Positions 48,788 through 59,259 are shown, counted from the first letter of the stretch. The stretch: DNA of 64,000 nt from Hyphobacterium sp. CCMP332 (GCF_014323565.1 NZ_CP058669.1:833501-897500), one strand, 5' to 3'. A program made the numbers and translations. Notes: generated from the letters alone by a model not told the origin.

Positions 48788-49595
48788 CATCAAAGCGGTT
48801 CGCCAGCGCGATCCGGCGCTCGTCACACGTATTGTCTCAGCTCTGATCCTTATTCCGGTGTCACTATTCCTGTTGTGGAATGGCGGCCTGGCCTTCACGG
48901 CCTATTGTGCCGCTTTTGCTGCGGCCATGGCGTGGGAATGGATGCGGATGGCGGACCGCGATGCTCCCACGCGCAGCTATGCCATTGCCTCGGCGGCGGC
49001 ATCAGGTGCGGTCCTGTTTGCGGCTGACGGTGAGTTTTTCTGGATGCTGGCCTGGCCACTGGCCGGTGCGATCGGCATAAGTTTCACGGGCGATATGCCA
49101 TTGTCGCGGCGATGGCGCGGGGCATTTGGTGTGCTCTATGTCGCGTTGGCTGTTTCGGCGCTGGCATCAATCCGGTCTTTGAACGGTTTCGATGCTGCAG
49201 CCTTCATCCTGTTAGTGGTCTGGGCGGCCGATAGTGCCGCCTATTTCGCCGGCACGTGGTTTCGCGGTCCCAAGCTGTGGCCACGCGCCAGCCCGAACAA
49301 GACCTGGGCCGGCTTCATCGCAGGCATTGCGGGTGGGACGGCGGCCGCATGGGGATTTGCTGCATGGCAGAGCGAGCCTCTGACCGATACGCTGATCGCC
49401 GGTGTGCTGTTGTCGTTCGCCGCGGTCGCAGGTGATCTGGCCATGTCCCTGTTCAAGCGCCTATTCGGTGTGAAGGACACCGGGGAAATCATCCCGGGGC
49501 ATGGCGGTGTTCTCGATCGGGTCGATGCCCTGATGGCGGCCTGTCTCGCCGCCCTTGCCATCGCCTCGATAAATATGCTGGAAGGCCCGTTATGA
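48777..49595 (+). CDS. cdsA: Phosphatidate cytidylyltransferase
   Basis: A 272-residue inner-membrane enzyme that makes CDP-diacylglycerol for all phospholipids. About seven to eight hydrophobic segments are present. The C-terminal CDS signature is complete: SPNKTWAGFIAGIAGG, then GDLAMSLFKRLFGVKDTG and PGHGGVLDRVDAL. It overlaps uppS upstream and dxr downstream (ATGA). Confidence 0.95.
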   Translation: MPPDIKAVRQRDPALVTRIVSALILIPVSLFLLWNGGLAFTAYCAAFAAAMAWEWMRMADRDAPTRSYAIASAAASGAVLFAADGEFFWMLAWPLAGAIGISFTGDMPLSRRWRGAFGVLYVALAVSALASIRSLNGFDAAAFILLVVWAADSAAYFAGTWFRGPKLWPRASPNKTWAGFIAGIAGGTAAAWGFAAWQSEPLTDTLIAGVLLSFAAVAGDLAMSLFKRLFGVKDTGEIIPGHGGVLDRVDALMAACLAALAIASINMLEGPL

Positions 49596-50770
49596 GCCGC
49601 CGGATTTCCATACTGGGCGCCACGGGCTCGGTGGGGACAGCGACGCTGGATCTCGTCTCGCGGGCTGAGACCGGCAGTTTTGAACTTGTCGCATTGACCG
49701 CACATTCCAACGTCGCGGCGCTGGCCGGCCTCGCGCGTCGCTATCGGCCGGAAATCGCGGTGATTGGGGATGGCGCATTCGCGGACGAGCTGAAAGAGGC
49801 TCTGGCGGGTACGGGTATTGAAACTGCTGCAGGGCCCGAGGCACTCATCGACGCTGCGGCCCGGCCGGTTGACTACACCATGGCCGCCATTGTCGGTTCG
49901 GCGGGTCTGCGCCCGGCCGCGGCAGCGCTCCAGAACGGATCGATCCTCGCTCTGGCGAACAAGGAATGCCTCGTCTGCGCGGGGGATTATTTCATGGACC
50001 TGGCCCAACAGCGGGGTGCCCGCATCCTGCCGGTCGACAGCGAGCATAATGCCATTTTTCAGGCGATATATCCGGGGCATGACAAACATATCCGCCGCAT
50101 CATTCTGACTGCGTCCGGCGGACCGTTTCGCGATTGGCCCGTAGAGAAAATGAAAGGCGTCTCGCGCGCTGACGCTCTGGCCCATCCGGTCTGGAGCATG
50201 GGCGACAAGATATCCATCGATTCCGCGACCCTGATGAACAAGGGACTGGAAGTCATCGAGGCTTGCCGTCTGTTCGGCCTGCCATCAGAACAGGTCGACA
50301 TCGTGGTTCACCGGCAATCGGTTATCCACGGGCTGGTCGAATACATAGACGGCAGTGTGCTGGCGCAATTGGGCAGTCCGGATATGCGGATTCCCATTGC
50401 CTCCACGCTGGCATGGCCCGAACGCATGGAGACACCAGCACAGCCGCTCGACCTTGCCGCGCTCTCCCGGCTTGATTTTGAAGCGCCCGACGAAACCCGT
50501 TTTCCGGCGCTCCGGATTGCGCGGGATGCACTTTTGGCAGGAGAGGGGGCGACGGCTGGTCTGAATGCCGCGAATGAAGTCGCCGTCGGCGCGTTTCTGG
50601 CCGATCAGATCGGTTTTCTTGACATCCCCGGCCTTGTTGCGGACTGTCTGGAGGCCATGGACAGGAACGCAATGCTTCCCAAACGGTTTTCTGGCATAGA
50701 AGATGCTTTGGAGGTGGACCGTCTGGCGCGGGACATCGTTGCCCGCCGCATGAGCGGCATTCCTGCCTGA
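49592..50770 (+). CDS. dxr: 1-deoxy-D-xylulose 5-phosphate reductoisomerase
   Basis: A 392-residue NADPH-dependent enzyme that forms MEP, the second step of the non-mevalonate isoprenoid pathway. It has the NADPH motif GATGSVGTATLDL (9-21), VDSEHNAIFQ with metal-binding residues, the flexible loop ASGGPFRDWP and SATLMNKGLEVIEA. The start overlaps cdsA. Its product feeds uppS upstream in the same cluster. Confidence 0.97.
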   Translation: MSRRISILGATGSVGTATLDLVSRAETGSFELVALTAHSNVAALAGLARRYRPEIAVIGDGAFADELKEALAGTGIETAAGPEALIDAAARPVDYTMAAIVGSAGLRPAAAALQNGSILALANKECLVCAGDYFMDLAQQRGARILPVDSEHNAIFQAIYPGHDKHIRRIILTASGGPFRDWPVEKMKGVSRADALAHPVWSMGDKISIDSATLMNKGLEVIEACRLFGLPSEQVDIVVHRQSVIHGLVEYIDGSVLAQLGSPDMRIPIASTLAWPERMETPAQPLDLAALSRLDFEAPDETRFPALRIARDALLAGEGATAGLNAANEVAVGAFLADQIGFLDIPGLVADCLEAMDRNAMLPKRFSGIEDALEVDRLARDIVARRMSGIPA

Positions 50771-50788
50771 TTTTTCAAGAGGCTTCTT

Positions 50789-51964
50789 TTGTTCGATTTT
50801 CTGACGTCCGGACTGCTCACCATTTTCGCGTTTGTCACGGTGATTTCGATCGTCGTGGTGATTCACGAACTCGGTCACTATTATGCGGGTCGCTGGTGCG
50901 GCGTGCATGCTGAAGTCTTTTCGTTCGGCTTTGGGCCCACACTCTTGGCTGTCAAAGACCGGCGCGGCACTATCTGGCGGATCGCGGCACTGCCGCTGGG
51001 CGGCTATGTCCGCTTCATGGGTGATGCCGGTGCCGCCAGCGAGCCGGACAATGCTAAGCTCGCCGAGATGCGTGCCAGGATGGGGCCGGATGCCGATCGC
51101 TGCTTTCATTTCAAACCGATCTGGCAGCGCGCCTTTATCGTTGTCGCAGGCCCATTGGCGAATTTCATTCTGGCGATCGCCATTTTCAGCGTGATCGCGG
51201 CATCCTTCGGCGAACGGGGTTATCTGCCGATTGTCGGAAATATTGCGGAAGACTCGCCGGCAGAGGAAGCCGGCTTTGAGACGGGTGATCTCGTTCTCGC
51301 CATTGCCGGGCAGGACATTGAACGGTTTTCAGACATCCGCATGGCGCTGATGTGGCGTCCGGGCGAAGCCGTGAACTTCGATATTGAGCGAGGCGGCCGG
51401 CAGATGCAGCTCACTGCGGCCCCGGAATTGCGCCGGCTGCCAGATGGTTTCGGCGGGTATCGCGAAGTTGCCGTTGTCGGATTCACCTCATCCGGTGAAA
51501 TTTATCAGCGCGCCTATAATCCGGTTGAGGCCGTCGGGGTCGGCATCAACCGTGTGGCGGGTGTTGTTTCGACAACCGGCCAGTATGTCTGGCGTATTAT
51601 TACAGGTCGCGCATCGGCCAATATGCTCAACGGACCTTTGGGAATCGTTACCGTTTCCGGGCAGATCGCGAATGGGACCGTCGACAATGCGGAGACAGCC
51701 GGGGCCGCAGCGGGTGGACTTGCATTAAATCTTATTCAGCTTGCGGGTTTTTTCAGTATTGGACTGGGTTTAGTCAACCTGCTGCCGATTCCCATACTCG
51801 ACGGCGGGCATCTTGTGTATTACGCCTACGAGGCGGTTGCCGGACGTCCGCTCAGTGAAAAGGCTCAAGCTATCGGCTTCAGGGTCGGGCTTTTCCTTGT
51901 GCTGGGAATGATGTTAGTGGCAACCTGGAATGATTTGGTTTATCTGGGCGGATTAGGTTCCTGA
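50789..51964 (+). CDS. rseP: RIP metalloprotease RseP (site-2 protease)
   Basis: A 391-residue intramembrane zinc protease that cleaves anti-sigma factors and leftover signal peptides. The active site HELGH is at residues 26-30. A PDZ domain lies at about 150-240 (EDSPAEEAGFETGDLVLAIAG), and the second zinc/membrane motif is NLLPIPILDGGHL. The likely start is TTG 50789, with AAGAGG six bases upstream; no ATG fits the family N-terminus. It sits between dxr and bamA, as in most Proteobacteria. Confidence 0.95.
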   Translation: MFDFLTSGLLTIFAFVTVISIVVVIHELGHYYAGRWCGVHAEVFSFGFGPTLLAVKDRRGTIWRIAALPLGGYVRFMGDAGAASEPDNAKLAEMRARMGPDADRCFHFKPIWQRAFIVVAGPLANFILAIAIFSVIAASFGERGYLPIVGNIAEDSPAEEAGFETGDLVLAIAGQDIERFSDIRMALMWRPGEAVNFDIERGGRQMQLTAAPELRRLPDGFGGYREVAVVGFTSSGEIYQRAYNPVEAVGVGINRVAGVVSTTGQYVWRIITGRASANMLNGPLGIVTVSGQIANGTVDNAETAGAAAGGLALNLIQLAGFFSIGLGLVNLLPIPILDGGHLVYYAYEAVAGRPLSEKAQAIGFRVGLFLVLGMMLVATWNDLVYLGGLGS

Positions 51965-51989
51965 TCCGCAAACAAGAACGGCGGCCCGT

Positions 51990-54362
51990 ATGTCGAGTAT
52001 TCAGCGCGTCCTGACCGCGGCAATCTATTGCACCATTTTCCTGGCATTGCCGCTGGGCGTTTCTGCATCCGCACGAGCGCAGGAAATTTCCCCCGAAGCC
52101 CTTCAGCCCGCTCAGCAGGCCGCGCCCTTACGTCAGGTTCTGGTGGAAGGAAATCAGCGCGTTGAGGCCGATACGGTTCTCTCGTACCTGCTCTTGCAGC
52201 CCGGCGTCCCGGCCGACCCGCAATCGATCAACCTGTCTATCCAGACCCTGTTCGCCACAGGTCTGTTCTCTGATGTCCGGATCGAAAATCGCGGCGAAGT
52301 CGTTGTCGTCTATGTGCAGGAAAATCCGATCATCAACCGCGTGCTGCTCGAAGGTAACCGCGCCACGGACGATGATACCATCACTGAAGAAATTCAGGCC
52401 CAGCCGCGCGCGATCTTTACGCGCGCCCGGGTCCAGGCCGATGTACAGCGGATTATTGAAGTCTATCGCCGCACAGGCCGCTTCGCCGCGCAGGTGACAC
52501 CGCGTATTGTTGAATTGCCGCAAAACCGTGTCGATCTGATTTTTGAAATTTCCGAAGGTCCGGTCACCGGCGTGCGCCGCGTAAACTTCATCGGCAATCA
52601 AAGCTTCTCCGATCGCGAGCTTCGCGGTGAGTTGGTCACGGTGGAAACCCAGTGGTGGCGATTCTTCTCGACCAATGACAATTACGACCCGGATCGCCTC
52701 GAATATGATCGCGAACTGATCCGCCAATTCTATCAGAACCGCGGCTATGCTGATTTTCGCGTTGTATCGGCCGTTGCCGAGCTGACGCCGGATCAGGAAG
52801 ATTTCTACATCACCTTCACCCTGGATGAAGGCGACGTCTATAATTTCGGCGAGATCACCGTTGATAGCGAACTGCCGGACGTCGATTCGGACGTTCTCGA
52901 GGGCTTCCTGCCGATTCAGACGGGTCAGCTTTTCCAGGGTGAACAGATTGAAAATGCAGTCGACACGCTGAACTTTGCCGTTGGCGCGTCAGGCTATGCT
53001 TTCGTCAACATCATTCCGAATATCTCCCGCAATCGCGATGAGCGCACGGTAGATGTGACGTTTGAAATCGAAGAAGGTCCGCGCGTTTATATCGAACGCA
53101 TTGATGTCGTTGGTAATACGCGGACACTGGACTATGTGATCCGCCGCGAAATGGAGCTGGTGGAAGGGGACGCCTTCAACCGGTCTCTCATCGACCGCTC
53201 TCAGGCCCGCGTTCGCCGACTTGGTTTCTTCGAGGAGGTCGAGATCACGGAAACGCAGGGGTCGACGCCGGATCGGGCGCGCCTTCAGGTTGCTGTGACC
53301 GAGCAGGCGACCGGCGAATTGGCATTTGGCGCCGGTTTCTCGTCAACGGATTCCTTCCTGGTCGATCTGTCGATCTCTGAAAGAAACCTGCGGGGGCGGG
53401 GACAATTCCTGCGCTTCCGGGTTGCCGCGAGCTCGCGCCGCGAACAGATCGACGTCCGGTTTACCGAGCCGCGCTTCCTTGATCGCAATCTTGCCGCCGG
53501 TATCGATCTTTTCTCGGTGCGTTCCGACTTCATTACAGAAGCCAGTTTCGAAACCCAGTCGACCGGTTTCAGCTTGCGGGCCGGGTTCCCGACGACACGA
53601 TCCACCAATCTGGGTCTGCAATACACGCTCCGGAATGATGACGTGGTGGTGTTTGCCGGTGCAAACCAGGCTCTGCGCAATCAGGCCGGGTCACGTATCA
53701 CGTCGGTTCTGAATTACTCGCTGCGTTGGGATCGCGTGGACAACCCGCAGGCGCCAAGCCGTGGCTTCCGTGCCGAACTGACCCAGTCCTTTGCCGGTAT
53801 CGGCGGCGATGTCCGCTTTGTATCAACCGAGATGACCGCGGCGGTCTATCGTCCGCTCTTCTGGAACGTGGTGGGCAGCTTGAGCGTCAATTCCGGCTTC
53901 ATCATGGGCTGGGGCGGCGACAATATCCGCATCAATGACCGCTTCTTCCGCGGCGGAAATTCATTCCGCGGCTTTGAAATAGCCGGCGTTGGACCGCGCG
54001 TTGTTGTACGCGATGCCGCATCGGGCCGTCTGCTGGGTGGCGATGCGCTCGGTGGCCGGGTCTATGCAATCGGAACAGCCGAGATGTCGTTCCCGCTGCC
54101 ATTGCCGGAACAATATGGTATCCGTGGTAGCCTCTTCACCGACTTTGGTACGGTGGGCCTTCTGGATGATAATGACATTATTGCCGAGGTTGCCGGCCAA
54201 TCCTTTACCACAGATGATCTGTCGCTTCGCGTATCCGCTGGCCTCAGCATTTTCTGGGATTCACCTTTCGGTCCGGTCCGCTTTGACCTGGCCGAGGCGC
54301 TGGTCAACGAATCTTATGACCGCACCGAATTCTTCCGCTTCAGCACACGAACAGGATTCTAA
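51990..54362 (+). CDS. bamA: Outer membrane protein assembly factor BamA
   Basis: A 790-residue outer-membrane protein that inserts beta-barrels. It has a signal peptide ending near ASARAQE, five POTRA repeats (about residues 40-430, with LVEGNQRVEADTVLSYL starting the first) and a C-terminal 16-strand barrel. The barrel has the conserved FFRGGNSFRGFEIAGVGPR loop (the VRGF-like motif is FRGF) and a terminal Phe. The stop is followed one base later by the ompH start. Confidence 0.97.
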   Translation: MSSIQRVLTAAIYCTIFLALPLGVSASARAQEISPEALQPAQQAAPLRQVLVEGNQRVEADTVLSYLLLQPGVPADPQSINLSIQTLFATGLFSDVRIENRGEVVVVYVQENPIINRVLLEGNRATDDDTITEEIQAQPRAIFTRARVQADVQRIIEVYRRTGRFAAQVTPRIVELPQNRVDLIFEISEGPVTGVRRVNFIGNQSFSDRELRGELVTVETQWWRFFSTNDNYDPDRLEYDRELIRQFYQNRGYADFRVVSAVAELTPDQEDFYITFTLDEGDVYNFGEITVDSELPDVDSDVLEGFLPIQTGQLFQGEQIENAVDTLNFAVGASGYAFVNIIPNISRNRDERTVDVTFEIEEGPRVYIERIDVVGNTRTLDYVIRREMELVEGDAFNRSLIDRSQARVRRLGFFEEVEITETQGSTPDRARLQVAVTEQATGELAFGAGFSSTDSFLVDLSISERNLRGRGQFLRFRVAASSRREQIDVRFTEPRFLDRNLAAGIDLFSVRSDFITEASFETQSTGFSLRAGFPTTRSTNLGLQYTLRNDDVVVFAGANQALRNQAGSRITSVLNYSLRWDRVDNPQAPSRGFRAELTQSFAGIGGDVRFVSTEMTAAVYRPLFWNVVGSLSVNSGFIMGWGGDNIRINDRFFRGGNSFRGFEIAGVGPRVVVRDAASGRLLGGDALGGRVYAIGTAEMSFPLPLPEQYGIRGSLFTDFGTVGLLDDNDIIAEVAGQSFTTDDLSLRVSAGLSIFWDSPFGPVRFDLAEALVNESYDRTEFFRFSTRTGF

Positions 54363-54363
54363 C

Positions 54364-54963
54364 ATGAAACCTTCCTCCCTTAATCCCTTTGCGATTTTCG
54401 CAGCCGCTGTCACGCTTATGGCGATCAGCGCTCCGGCGATGGCGCAACAAACCATTCTCGTCATCAACGAAGACCAGATCCTGCGCGAAAGCGCGGTAGG
54501 TCAGCACATCGCGACCCGGCTTCAGGCCATCTCCACAGAGCTGGACGGAGAGCTTCGCGCGCTTCGGACCCCGATTGATGAAGAAGCCGAGCGCCTCAAT
54601 GCCGAAACCGCTGCTATTACCCAGGAGGCCATTCAGCAACGACCGGACCTCCTTCAGCGTATTCAGACCGTGAGCCAGCAGGCTCAGGAATTTGAAGCCC
54701 GCCGTCAGCAATACTCGAACGAGCTGGTGGCAACCGAACGTGCGGCCATGCGCCCGGTTCTGGAGGCGCTTCAGGCGGTCCTGCAGGAAGTCGTTGAAGA
54801 CCGTAATGCCGATATCGTCATTGATCGCGGCGCTCTCGTTTATGCCGGTCAAAGCGTCGATGCGAGCGTTGATGTGATCGAGCGCCTCAACGCCCGCCTG
54901 CCAACTGTTCCGGTCAACCGTGTCCGTCTGCCGGAAGGCGACGCACAACAACCGCAACAATAA
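54364..54963 (+). CDS. OmpH/Skp-family periplasmic chaperone
   Basis: A 199-residue protein with a signal peptide (FAAAVTLMAISAPAMAQQ) and a long alpha-helical, Glu/Gln-rich middle typical of the coiled-coil tentacles of Skp. It would hold outer-membrane proteins before BamA assembly. The position between bamA and lpxD is the standard place for ompH/skp. The product is somewhat longer than E. coli Skp, with a Gln-rich end. Confidence 0.9.
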   Translation: MKPSSLNPFAIFAAAVTLMAISAPAMAQQTILVINEDQILRESAVGQHIATRLQAISTELDGELRALRTPIDEEAERLNAETAAITQEAIQQRPDLLQRIQTVSQQAQEFEARRQQYSNELVATERAAMRPVLEALQAVLQEVVEDRNADIVIDRGALVYAGQSVDASVDVIERLNARLPTVPVNRVRLPEGDAQQPQQ

Positions 54964-54981
54964 TCCTGAAGGGGTAGCGCC

Positions 54982-55989
54982 GTGGCCGATCCGCGTTTTT
55001 ACGAGTCGGCACGTCCGCTATCTATCCAGGACCTTGAAACCCTGTCGGGCGCGAGCTTTGAAGAGCTTGCGCCCGCTGGCGTTTCTGCTGTGGGCGTCGC
55101 CCCGGTCGAGGCCATGCAGTCCGGGCATCTCAGCTATGCCGAGCGCAAGGTCGAGACGCCGGTGGCCGGTGCCATTGTTTTTACCAAACCCGAGCTCGCT
55201 GAAGGACTGCGGGCAGCGGGATGCATTGTCGGCGTTACGGGCAATCCACGCGCCGCGTTCGCGCGGTCCGCGGGCGTAATTTATCGGCTTCGGGAACTGG
55301 ATGCTGGCGATGCTGCAATCGATCCGAGCGCACGCGTGTTTCCAGGCGCGTTTATCAGCGCCGGCGCGAAAATTGGCGCGCACGCCATTATTGAGCCCAA
55401 TGCGGTTATCGGACCCGGCGTCGAGATTGGCGAAGGCGCAATCATCCGCGCCAACGCCGTCATATCCTGCGCCACCATTGGCGCCCGCACCGAGATCGGA
55501 TCCTGCACCGTTATCGGCAAGTCCGGCTTTGCCGTGGTGCTGGGCGCAGAAAATCGTATCAAGGTGCCGCATTTCGGACGCGCCCTGATCGGCGCGGATG
55601 TGTCCATTGGTGCTTCCTGTTCCATCGATCGCGGCCTGTTCGGCGACACCCGCATCGACGACAATTGCCAGATCGATAATTTCTGCCAGATCGCTCACAA
55701 TGTGCAGATCGGCAGCGGTACGGTCATGGCGGCCTTTGCCGGCATTTCCGGCAGCACGCGCATCGGACGAAATTGCCTGTTTGCGGGCCGGTGTGCGACG
55801 ACCGATAATATAACCATTGGCAATGACGTCGTGATGCTCGCCGATGCGGCAGCCATGTATGACATTCCCGATGGTGAACGGTGGGGCGGCAGCCCGGCCA
55901 TGCCGGCTCGGAATTACCTGCGGCAATTGACGCAGCTGCGGAAGATGTCGGGGATCAAGGGCGCTCAGGGAAAGAAGGCGCGGAGATAG
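54982..55989 (+). CDS. lpxD: UDP-3-O-(3-hydroxyacyl)glucosamine N-acyltransferase
   Basis: LpxD (335 residues) adds the second acyl chain in lipid A synthesis. An N-terminal uridine-binding domain (about 1-105) precedes left-handed beta-helix hexapeptide repeats (AKIGAHAIIEPNAVIGPGVE onward) and a short C-terminal helix. The catalytic His lies in DNFCQIAHNVQIG. The start is GTG 54982 after GAAGGGG, since the family N-terminus MADPRFY begins there. Confidence 0.95.
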   Translation: MADPRFYESARPLSIQDLETLSGASFEELAPAGVSAVGVAPVEAMQSGHLSYAERKVETPVAGAIVFTKPELAEGLRAAGCIVGVTGNPRAAFARSAGVIYRLRELDAGDAAIDPSARVFPGAFISAGAKIGAHAIIEPNAVIGPGVEIGEGAIIRANAVISCATIGARTEIGSCTVIGKSGFAVVLGAENRIKVPHFGRALIGADVSIGASCSIDRGLFGDTRIDDNCQIDNFCQIAHNVQIGSGTVMAAFAGISGSTRIGRNCLFAGRCATTDNITIGNDVVMLADAAAMYDIPDGERWGGSPAMPARNYLRQLTQLRKMSGIKGAQGKKARR

Positions 55990-55991
55990 AC

Positions 55992-56447
55992 ATGACGGAC
56001 GCGAATACGACGATTGAAATCCGGGAAATTCTGGATCGGCTTCCGCATCGCTATCCGTTTCTGCTCGTGGACCGGGCTGAGGATTACCGTGAAGGCGAGT
56101 CGATCGTCGGCTACAAGAACGTCACGGCCAATGAACCCTTTTTTCCGGGCCATTTCCCCGGCAATCCCGTCATGCCGGGTGTGTTGATCGTCGAGGCCGT
56201 GGCGCAAGCCGGTGCGCTCCTGATGTCCAAAACCCTGGATGCCGATGTGTCAAAGACGGCGATCTATTTCATGGGGGTCGACAAGGTTCGCTTTCGCCGT
56301 CCGGTGAAGCCGGGCGATGTCTTGCGGATGCCCGTGCGCGTTACCCATATCCGGGGCGATCTTTTCAAATTCAGCGGCCAGGCCTTTGTCGGTGATCAGC
56401 GCGTCACCGAGTTTGACTTCTCGGCCAAAGGGGTTGGCGTCGTATGA
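55992..56447 (+). CDS. fabZ: 3-hydroxyacyl-[acyl-carrier-protein] dehydratase FabZ
   Basis: A 151-residue hot-dog fold dehydratase of fatty acid synthesis, which competes with lipid A synthesis for 3-hydroxyacyl-ACP. Catalytic His and Glu lie in [20 protein letters not shown], and [15 protein letters not shown] is the family start. The ATG at 55992 is two bases after the lpxD stop; longer upstream frames are not family-like. The stop overlaps lpxA. Confidence 0.97.
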   Translation: MTDANTTIEIREILDRLPHRYPFLLVDRAEDYREGESIVGYKNVTANEPFFPGHFPGNPVMPGVLIVEAVAQAGALLMSKTLDADVSKTAIYFMGVDKVRFRRPVKPGDVLRMPVRVTHIRGDLFKFSGQAFVGDQRVTEFDFSAKGVGVV

Positions 56448-57235
56448 GTGCGAATATTCACCCCACGGCCATTGTCTCGGAGACGGCAAAGCTGGGCGAA
56501 AGTGTTGAAATCGGACCGTTCTGCATCGTTGATGGCGATGTGGAGCTGGGCGATGGCGTTCGTCTCATTTCCCACGTCACGATCTCGGGCTACACAAAAA
56601 TCGGGGCCGACACGGTTATTTACCCGCACGCCTCACTTGGCCACCCGCCGCAGGACTTCAAATACAAGGGCGAGGAAACCTGGCTGAAGATCGGGGCCCG
56701 CAACACGATCCGGGAGTATGTCACCATGCATCCCGGCACCGGTGTCGGCCGCAAGGAAACCGTCATCGGTGATGATGGGTTCTTCATGGTCGGAACCCAT
56801 GTGGCGCATGACTGCATTGTCGGAAACAAGGTCGTCCTGTCCAATCATGCCGTTCTCGGAGGCTACACCGTCGTCGAGGATCAGGTCATTCTCGGCGGCT
56901 ATACCGGCGTTGTGCAATTCTGCCGGATTGGCCGCCAGGCCTTCGTCAACGCCATGTCGCTTCTGACCAAGGATGTCATTCCCTATGGGGCGGCGGGAGG
57001 CAATCACGCCCATCTGGAGGGCCTGAATCTGGTCGGCCTGCGCCGGCGGGGCCATTCGCGTGAAGCGATCAAGGAATTGCGGACTGCCTATCGCCTGATG
57101 TTTGCCGAAGAGGGCTCCTTCAATGAGCGCCTGGTCGATGTTGCGAGCCTTTATCCGGACAATCCGGCGGTAAAGGAAATCATCCAGTTCATTCGCGCCG
57201 AGCCGAAACGCTCGATCTGCATGCCGCATGACTGA
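56444..57235 (+). CDS. lpxA: Acyl-[ACP]--UDP-N-acetylglucosamine O-acyltransferase
   Basis: LpxA (263 residues) catalyses the first step of lipid A synthesis. Hexapeptide repeats build a left-handed beta helix (IHPTAIVSETAKLGESVEIG). The catalytic His is in MVGTHVAHDCIVGN, and GGNHAHLEGLNLVGLRRRG leads to the C-terminal helical domain. ATGA overlap with fabZ; the last bases overlap lpxI. Confidence 0.97.
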   Translation: MSANIHPTAIVSETAKLGESVEIGPFCIVDGDVELGDGVRLISHVTISGYTKIGADTVIYPHASLGHPPQDFKYKGEETWLKIGARNTIREYVTMHPGTGVGRKETVIGDDGFFMVGTHVAHDCIVGNKVVLSNHAVLGGYTVVEDQVILGGYTGVVQFCRIGRQAFVNAMSLLTKDVIPYGAAGGNHAHLEGLNLVGLRRRGHSREAIKELRTAYRLMFAEEGSFNERLVDVASLYPDNPAVKEIIQFIRAEPKRSICMPHD

Positions 57236-58091
57236 GGTTGTGACCACCGGCTGGAACAGACTCGCCATCATTGCGGGCGGCGGTGAAGTGCCCTTGCTTA
57301 TAGCGCAAGGCGAAAAGGGGGCTGGTCGATCGCCCTTCATCGTCGAAGTGACGGGCTTCGCCGATCAGGATTTCAGCGTTTACGACAGGTCAGCTTTTCC
57401 GGTCACGAAGATCGGCGGCATGCAAAAAGCCATGCGCGAGGCAGGTTGTGATGCTGTCTGTTTCATCGGACGCATCACACGGCCGGACTTCAAGTCTCTG
57501 ATGGGACTGGACAGGGCCGCGATGGCACTTCTTCCCAAGATCACCCAGGCCGCGCGCTACGGCGATGATGCCCTCATGCGTGTGATCATAGATTCATTTG
57601 AAAACAAGGGCTTGCGGGCGATTGGAGCGGACCAGGCGTTGGCCAGCCTGGTGCCGCAGCCGGGCACGCTGGGGGCAATTAAACCGAATGCCACTGCCAT
57701 GGCGGATATCGAAAAAGCGCTGACCGTCGCGCGGGCCATTGGCGCGCATGATATCGGGCAGGGCGCTGTTGTCGCCAATGGTTTGGTGCTCGCTGTTGAA
57801 GCGCAGGAAGGCACCGACAATATGCTGGCGCGCGTGGCGGAGTTACCCGGCGACATTCGCGGGTCGGCAGAAGGCCGCGTCGGCGTGCTGGCCAAAACGC
57901 CCAAGCCGCAACAGGAGCGCCGTATAGATCTGCCGACAATCGGCCTGCACACAATAGACGGCGTCAGCCGGGCCGGGCTGGCGGGAATCGCAATTTTCGC
58001 GGGCAACGCCTTGATTCCACGTATGGACGAAACCATCGCCGCAGCCGATGCGGCGGGTGTGTTTATCTATGCTGCCAAGGCCGATGAGTAA
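57228..58091 (+). CDS. lpxI: UDP-2,3-diacylglucosamine pyrophosphatase LpxI
   Basis: A 287-residue LpxI (DUF1009) that hydrolyses UDP-2,3-diacylglucosamine, replacing LpxH in many Alphaproteobacteria, first characterised in Caulobacter. Features are the N-terminal LAIIAGGGEVPLLIAQG, FIGRITRPDFKSL, and the C-terminal domain with NGLVLAVEAQEGTDNMLARV and DLPTIGLHTIDGVSRAGLAGI. It overlaps lpxA by 8 bp and lpxB by 8 bp. Confidence 0.94.
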   Translation: MTEVVTTGWNRLAIIAGGGEVPLLIAQGEKGAGRSPFIVEVTGFADQDFSVYDRSAFPVTKIGGMQKAMREAGCDAVCFIGRITRPDFKSLMGLDRAAMALLPKITQAARYGDDALMRVIIDSFENKGLRAIGADQALASLVPQPGTLGAIKPNATAMADIEKALTVARAIGAHDIGQGAVVANGLVLAVEAQEGTDNMLARVAELPGDIRGSAEGRVGVLAKTPKPQQERRIDLPTIGLHTIDGVSRAGLAGIAIFAGNALIPRMDETIAAADAAGVFIYAAKADE

Positions 58092-59259
58092 TCCGAAACG
58101 AATATTTCTTGTAGCGGTCGAGCCGTCGGGAGATGCGCTCGGCGCGGATTTGATGGACGCCCTGCAAACAGCTTACGGCGCTGATGTGGAAATTGCCGGC
58201 GTCGGCGGAAAGAAAATGTCAGCGCTCGGCTTGGAAAGCGCGATTGATATTTCCGAACTTGCCATTCTTGGCTTGCTGGACGGCCTGAAATCTTACGGCA
58301 CCATTCTCAAACGGGTGAATGAAACCGTCGATGCCGCGATGGATTTTGGTGCCGACGCCGTTGTGCTCATTGATTCCTGGGGGTTCATGATCCGGGTCGC
58401 GCAGCGGCTTCAGAAAAGGGATAATCCGCCCCTTCTGGTCAAATATGTCGGCCCGCAAATCTGGGCCGCGCGGCCCAAACGCGCCAATGTGCTGGCCCAC
58501 TCAGTGGACCATCTCCTGACCATCCATGCCTTTGACGCACCGATGTTCGAGGCCGCCGGGCTGGCCACAACATTCGTTGGCAATCCGGCGCTGGAACGTC
58601 CGGTAACCGGCGACGGAGCCGCGTTCATGGCACGTCACGGCATATCGGCCGATGCGCCGGCAATCGGAGTGCTGTTCGGCAGCCGCCAGAGCGAACGGAG
58701 GCGGATCGGACCGATCCTTCGGGATGCCATCGCCCTGTTGGCCGGCCGCTACCCGGAGGCGGTGTTCATTTCACCAATGGCACCGGCGATTGCCGGCGAT
58801 GTCGCCGCTGATCTAAGCGCTGATTCACGTCTGCCGACAATTATTCAGGTTGATGAGGACGCTAAATGCGATGCCACATCGGCCATGACCGTAGCCCTGG
58901 CGGTGTCCGGCACCGCGACAACCGAATTGGCTCTGGCGGGCGTGCCAACCGTGGCGACCTACAAACTCGGCTGGCTCAGCTGGTTCATTTACCGGTTCAT
59001 CCTGTTCAAGGCGAAATATTTCAGCCTCGTCAATATCGCCGCCGATCAGGAATTGATCATCGAGCACGCGCAAACCGGTGCCAACGGTGAAACGCTGGCC
59101 GCATCTGTTGGCACATTGTTGTCGGAAATCGGGAGCGGGAAATCACGTGGCCCGGCATTGCAGGCTGCGGCCCTGGCGATGAAGGGCGACGGGCAATCCA
59201 GCGCCCGGGCGGCTAAGGCCGTGATCGATCTGACCACGGCCCGCCAAAGTCGCGACTAA
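58084..59259 (+). CDS. lpxB: Lipid-A-disaccharide synthase
   Basis: LpxB (391 residues) is a GT19 glycosyltransferase that joins two acylated glucosamines at the inner membrane. Visible are [17 protein letters not shown], the [17 protein letters not shown] stretch, [12 protein letters not shown] (here VLFGSRQSE), and [26 protein letters not shown] 58084 overlaps the lpxI end. It ends the envelope gene run and converges with gltA, sharing 4 bp. Confidence 0.95.
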   Translation: MSNPKRIFLVAVEPSGDALGADLMDALQTAYGADVEIAGVGGKKMSALGLESAIDISELAILGLLDGLKSYGTILKRVNETVDAAMDFGADAVVLIDSWGFMIRVAQRLQKRDNPPLLVKYVGPQIWAARPKRANVLAHSVDHLLTIHAFDAPMFEAAGLATTFVGNPALERPVTGDGAAFMARHGISADAPAIGVLFGSRQSERRRIGPILRDAIALLAGRYPEAVFISPMAPAIAGDVAADLSADSRLPTIIQVDEDAKCDATSAMTVALAVSGTATTELALAGVPTVATYKLGWLSWFIYRFILFKAKYFSLVNIAADQELIIEHAQTGANGETLAASVGTLLSEIGSGKSRGPALQAAALAMKGDGQSSARAAKAVIDLTTARQSRD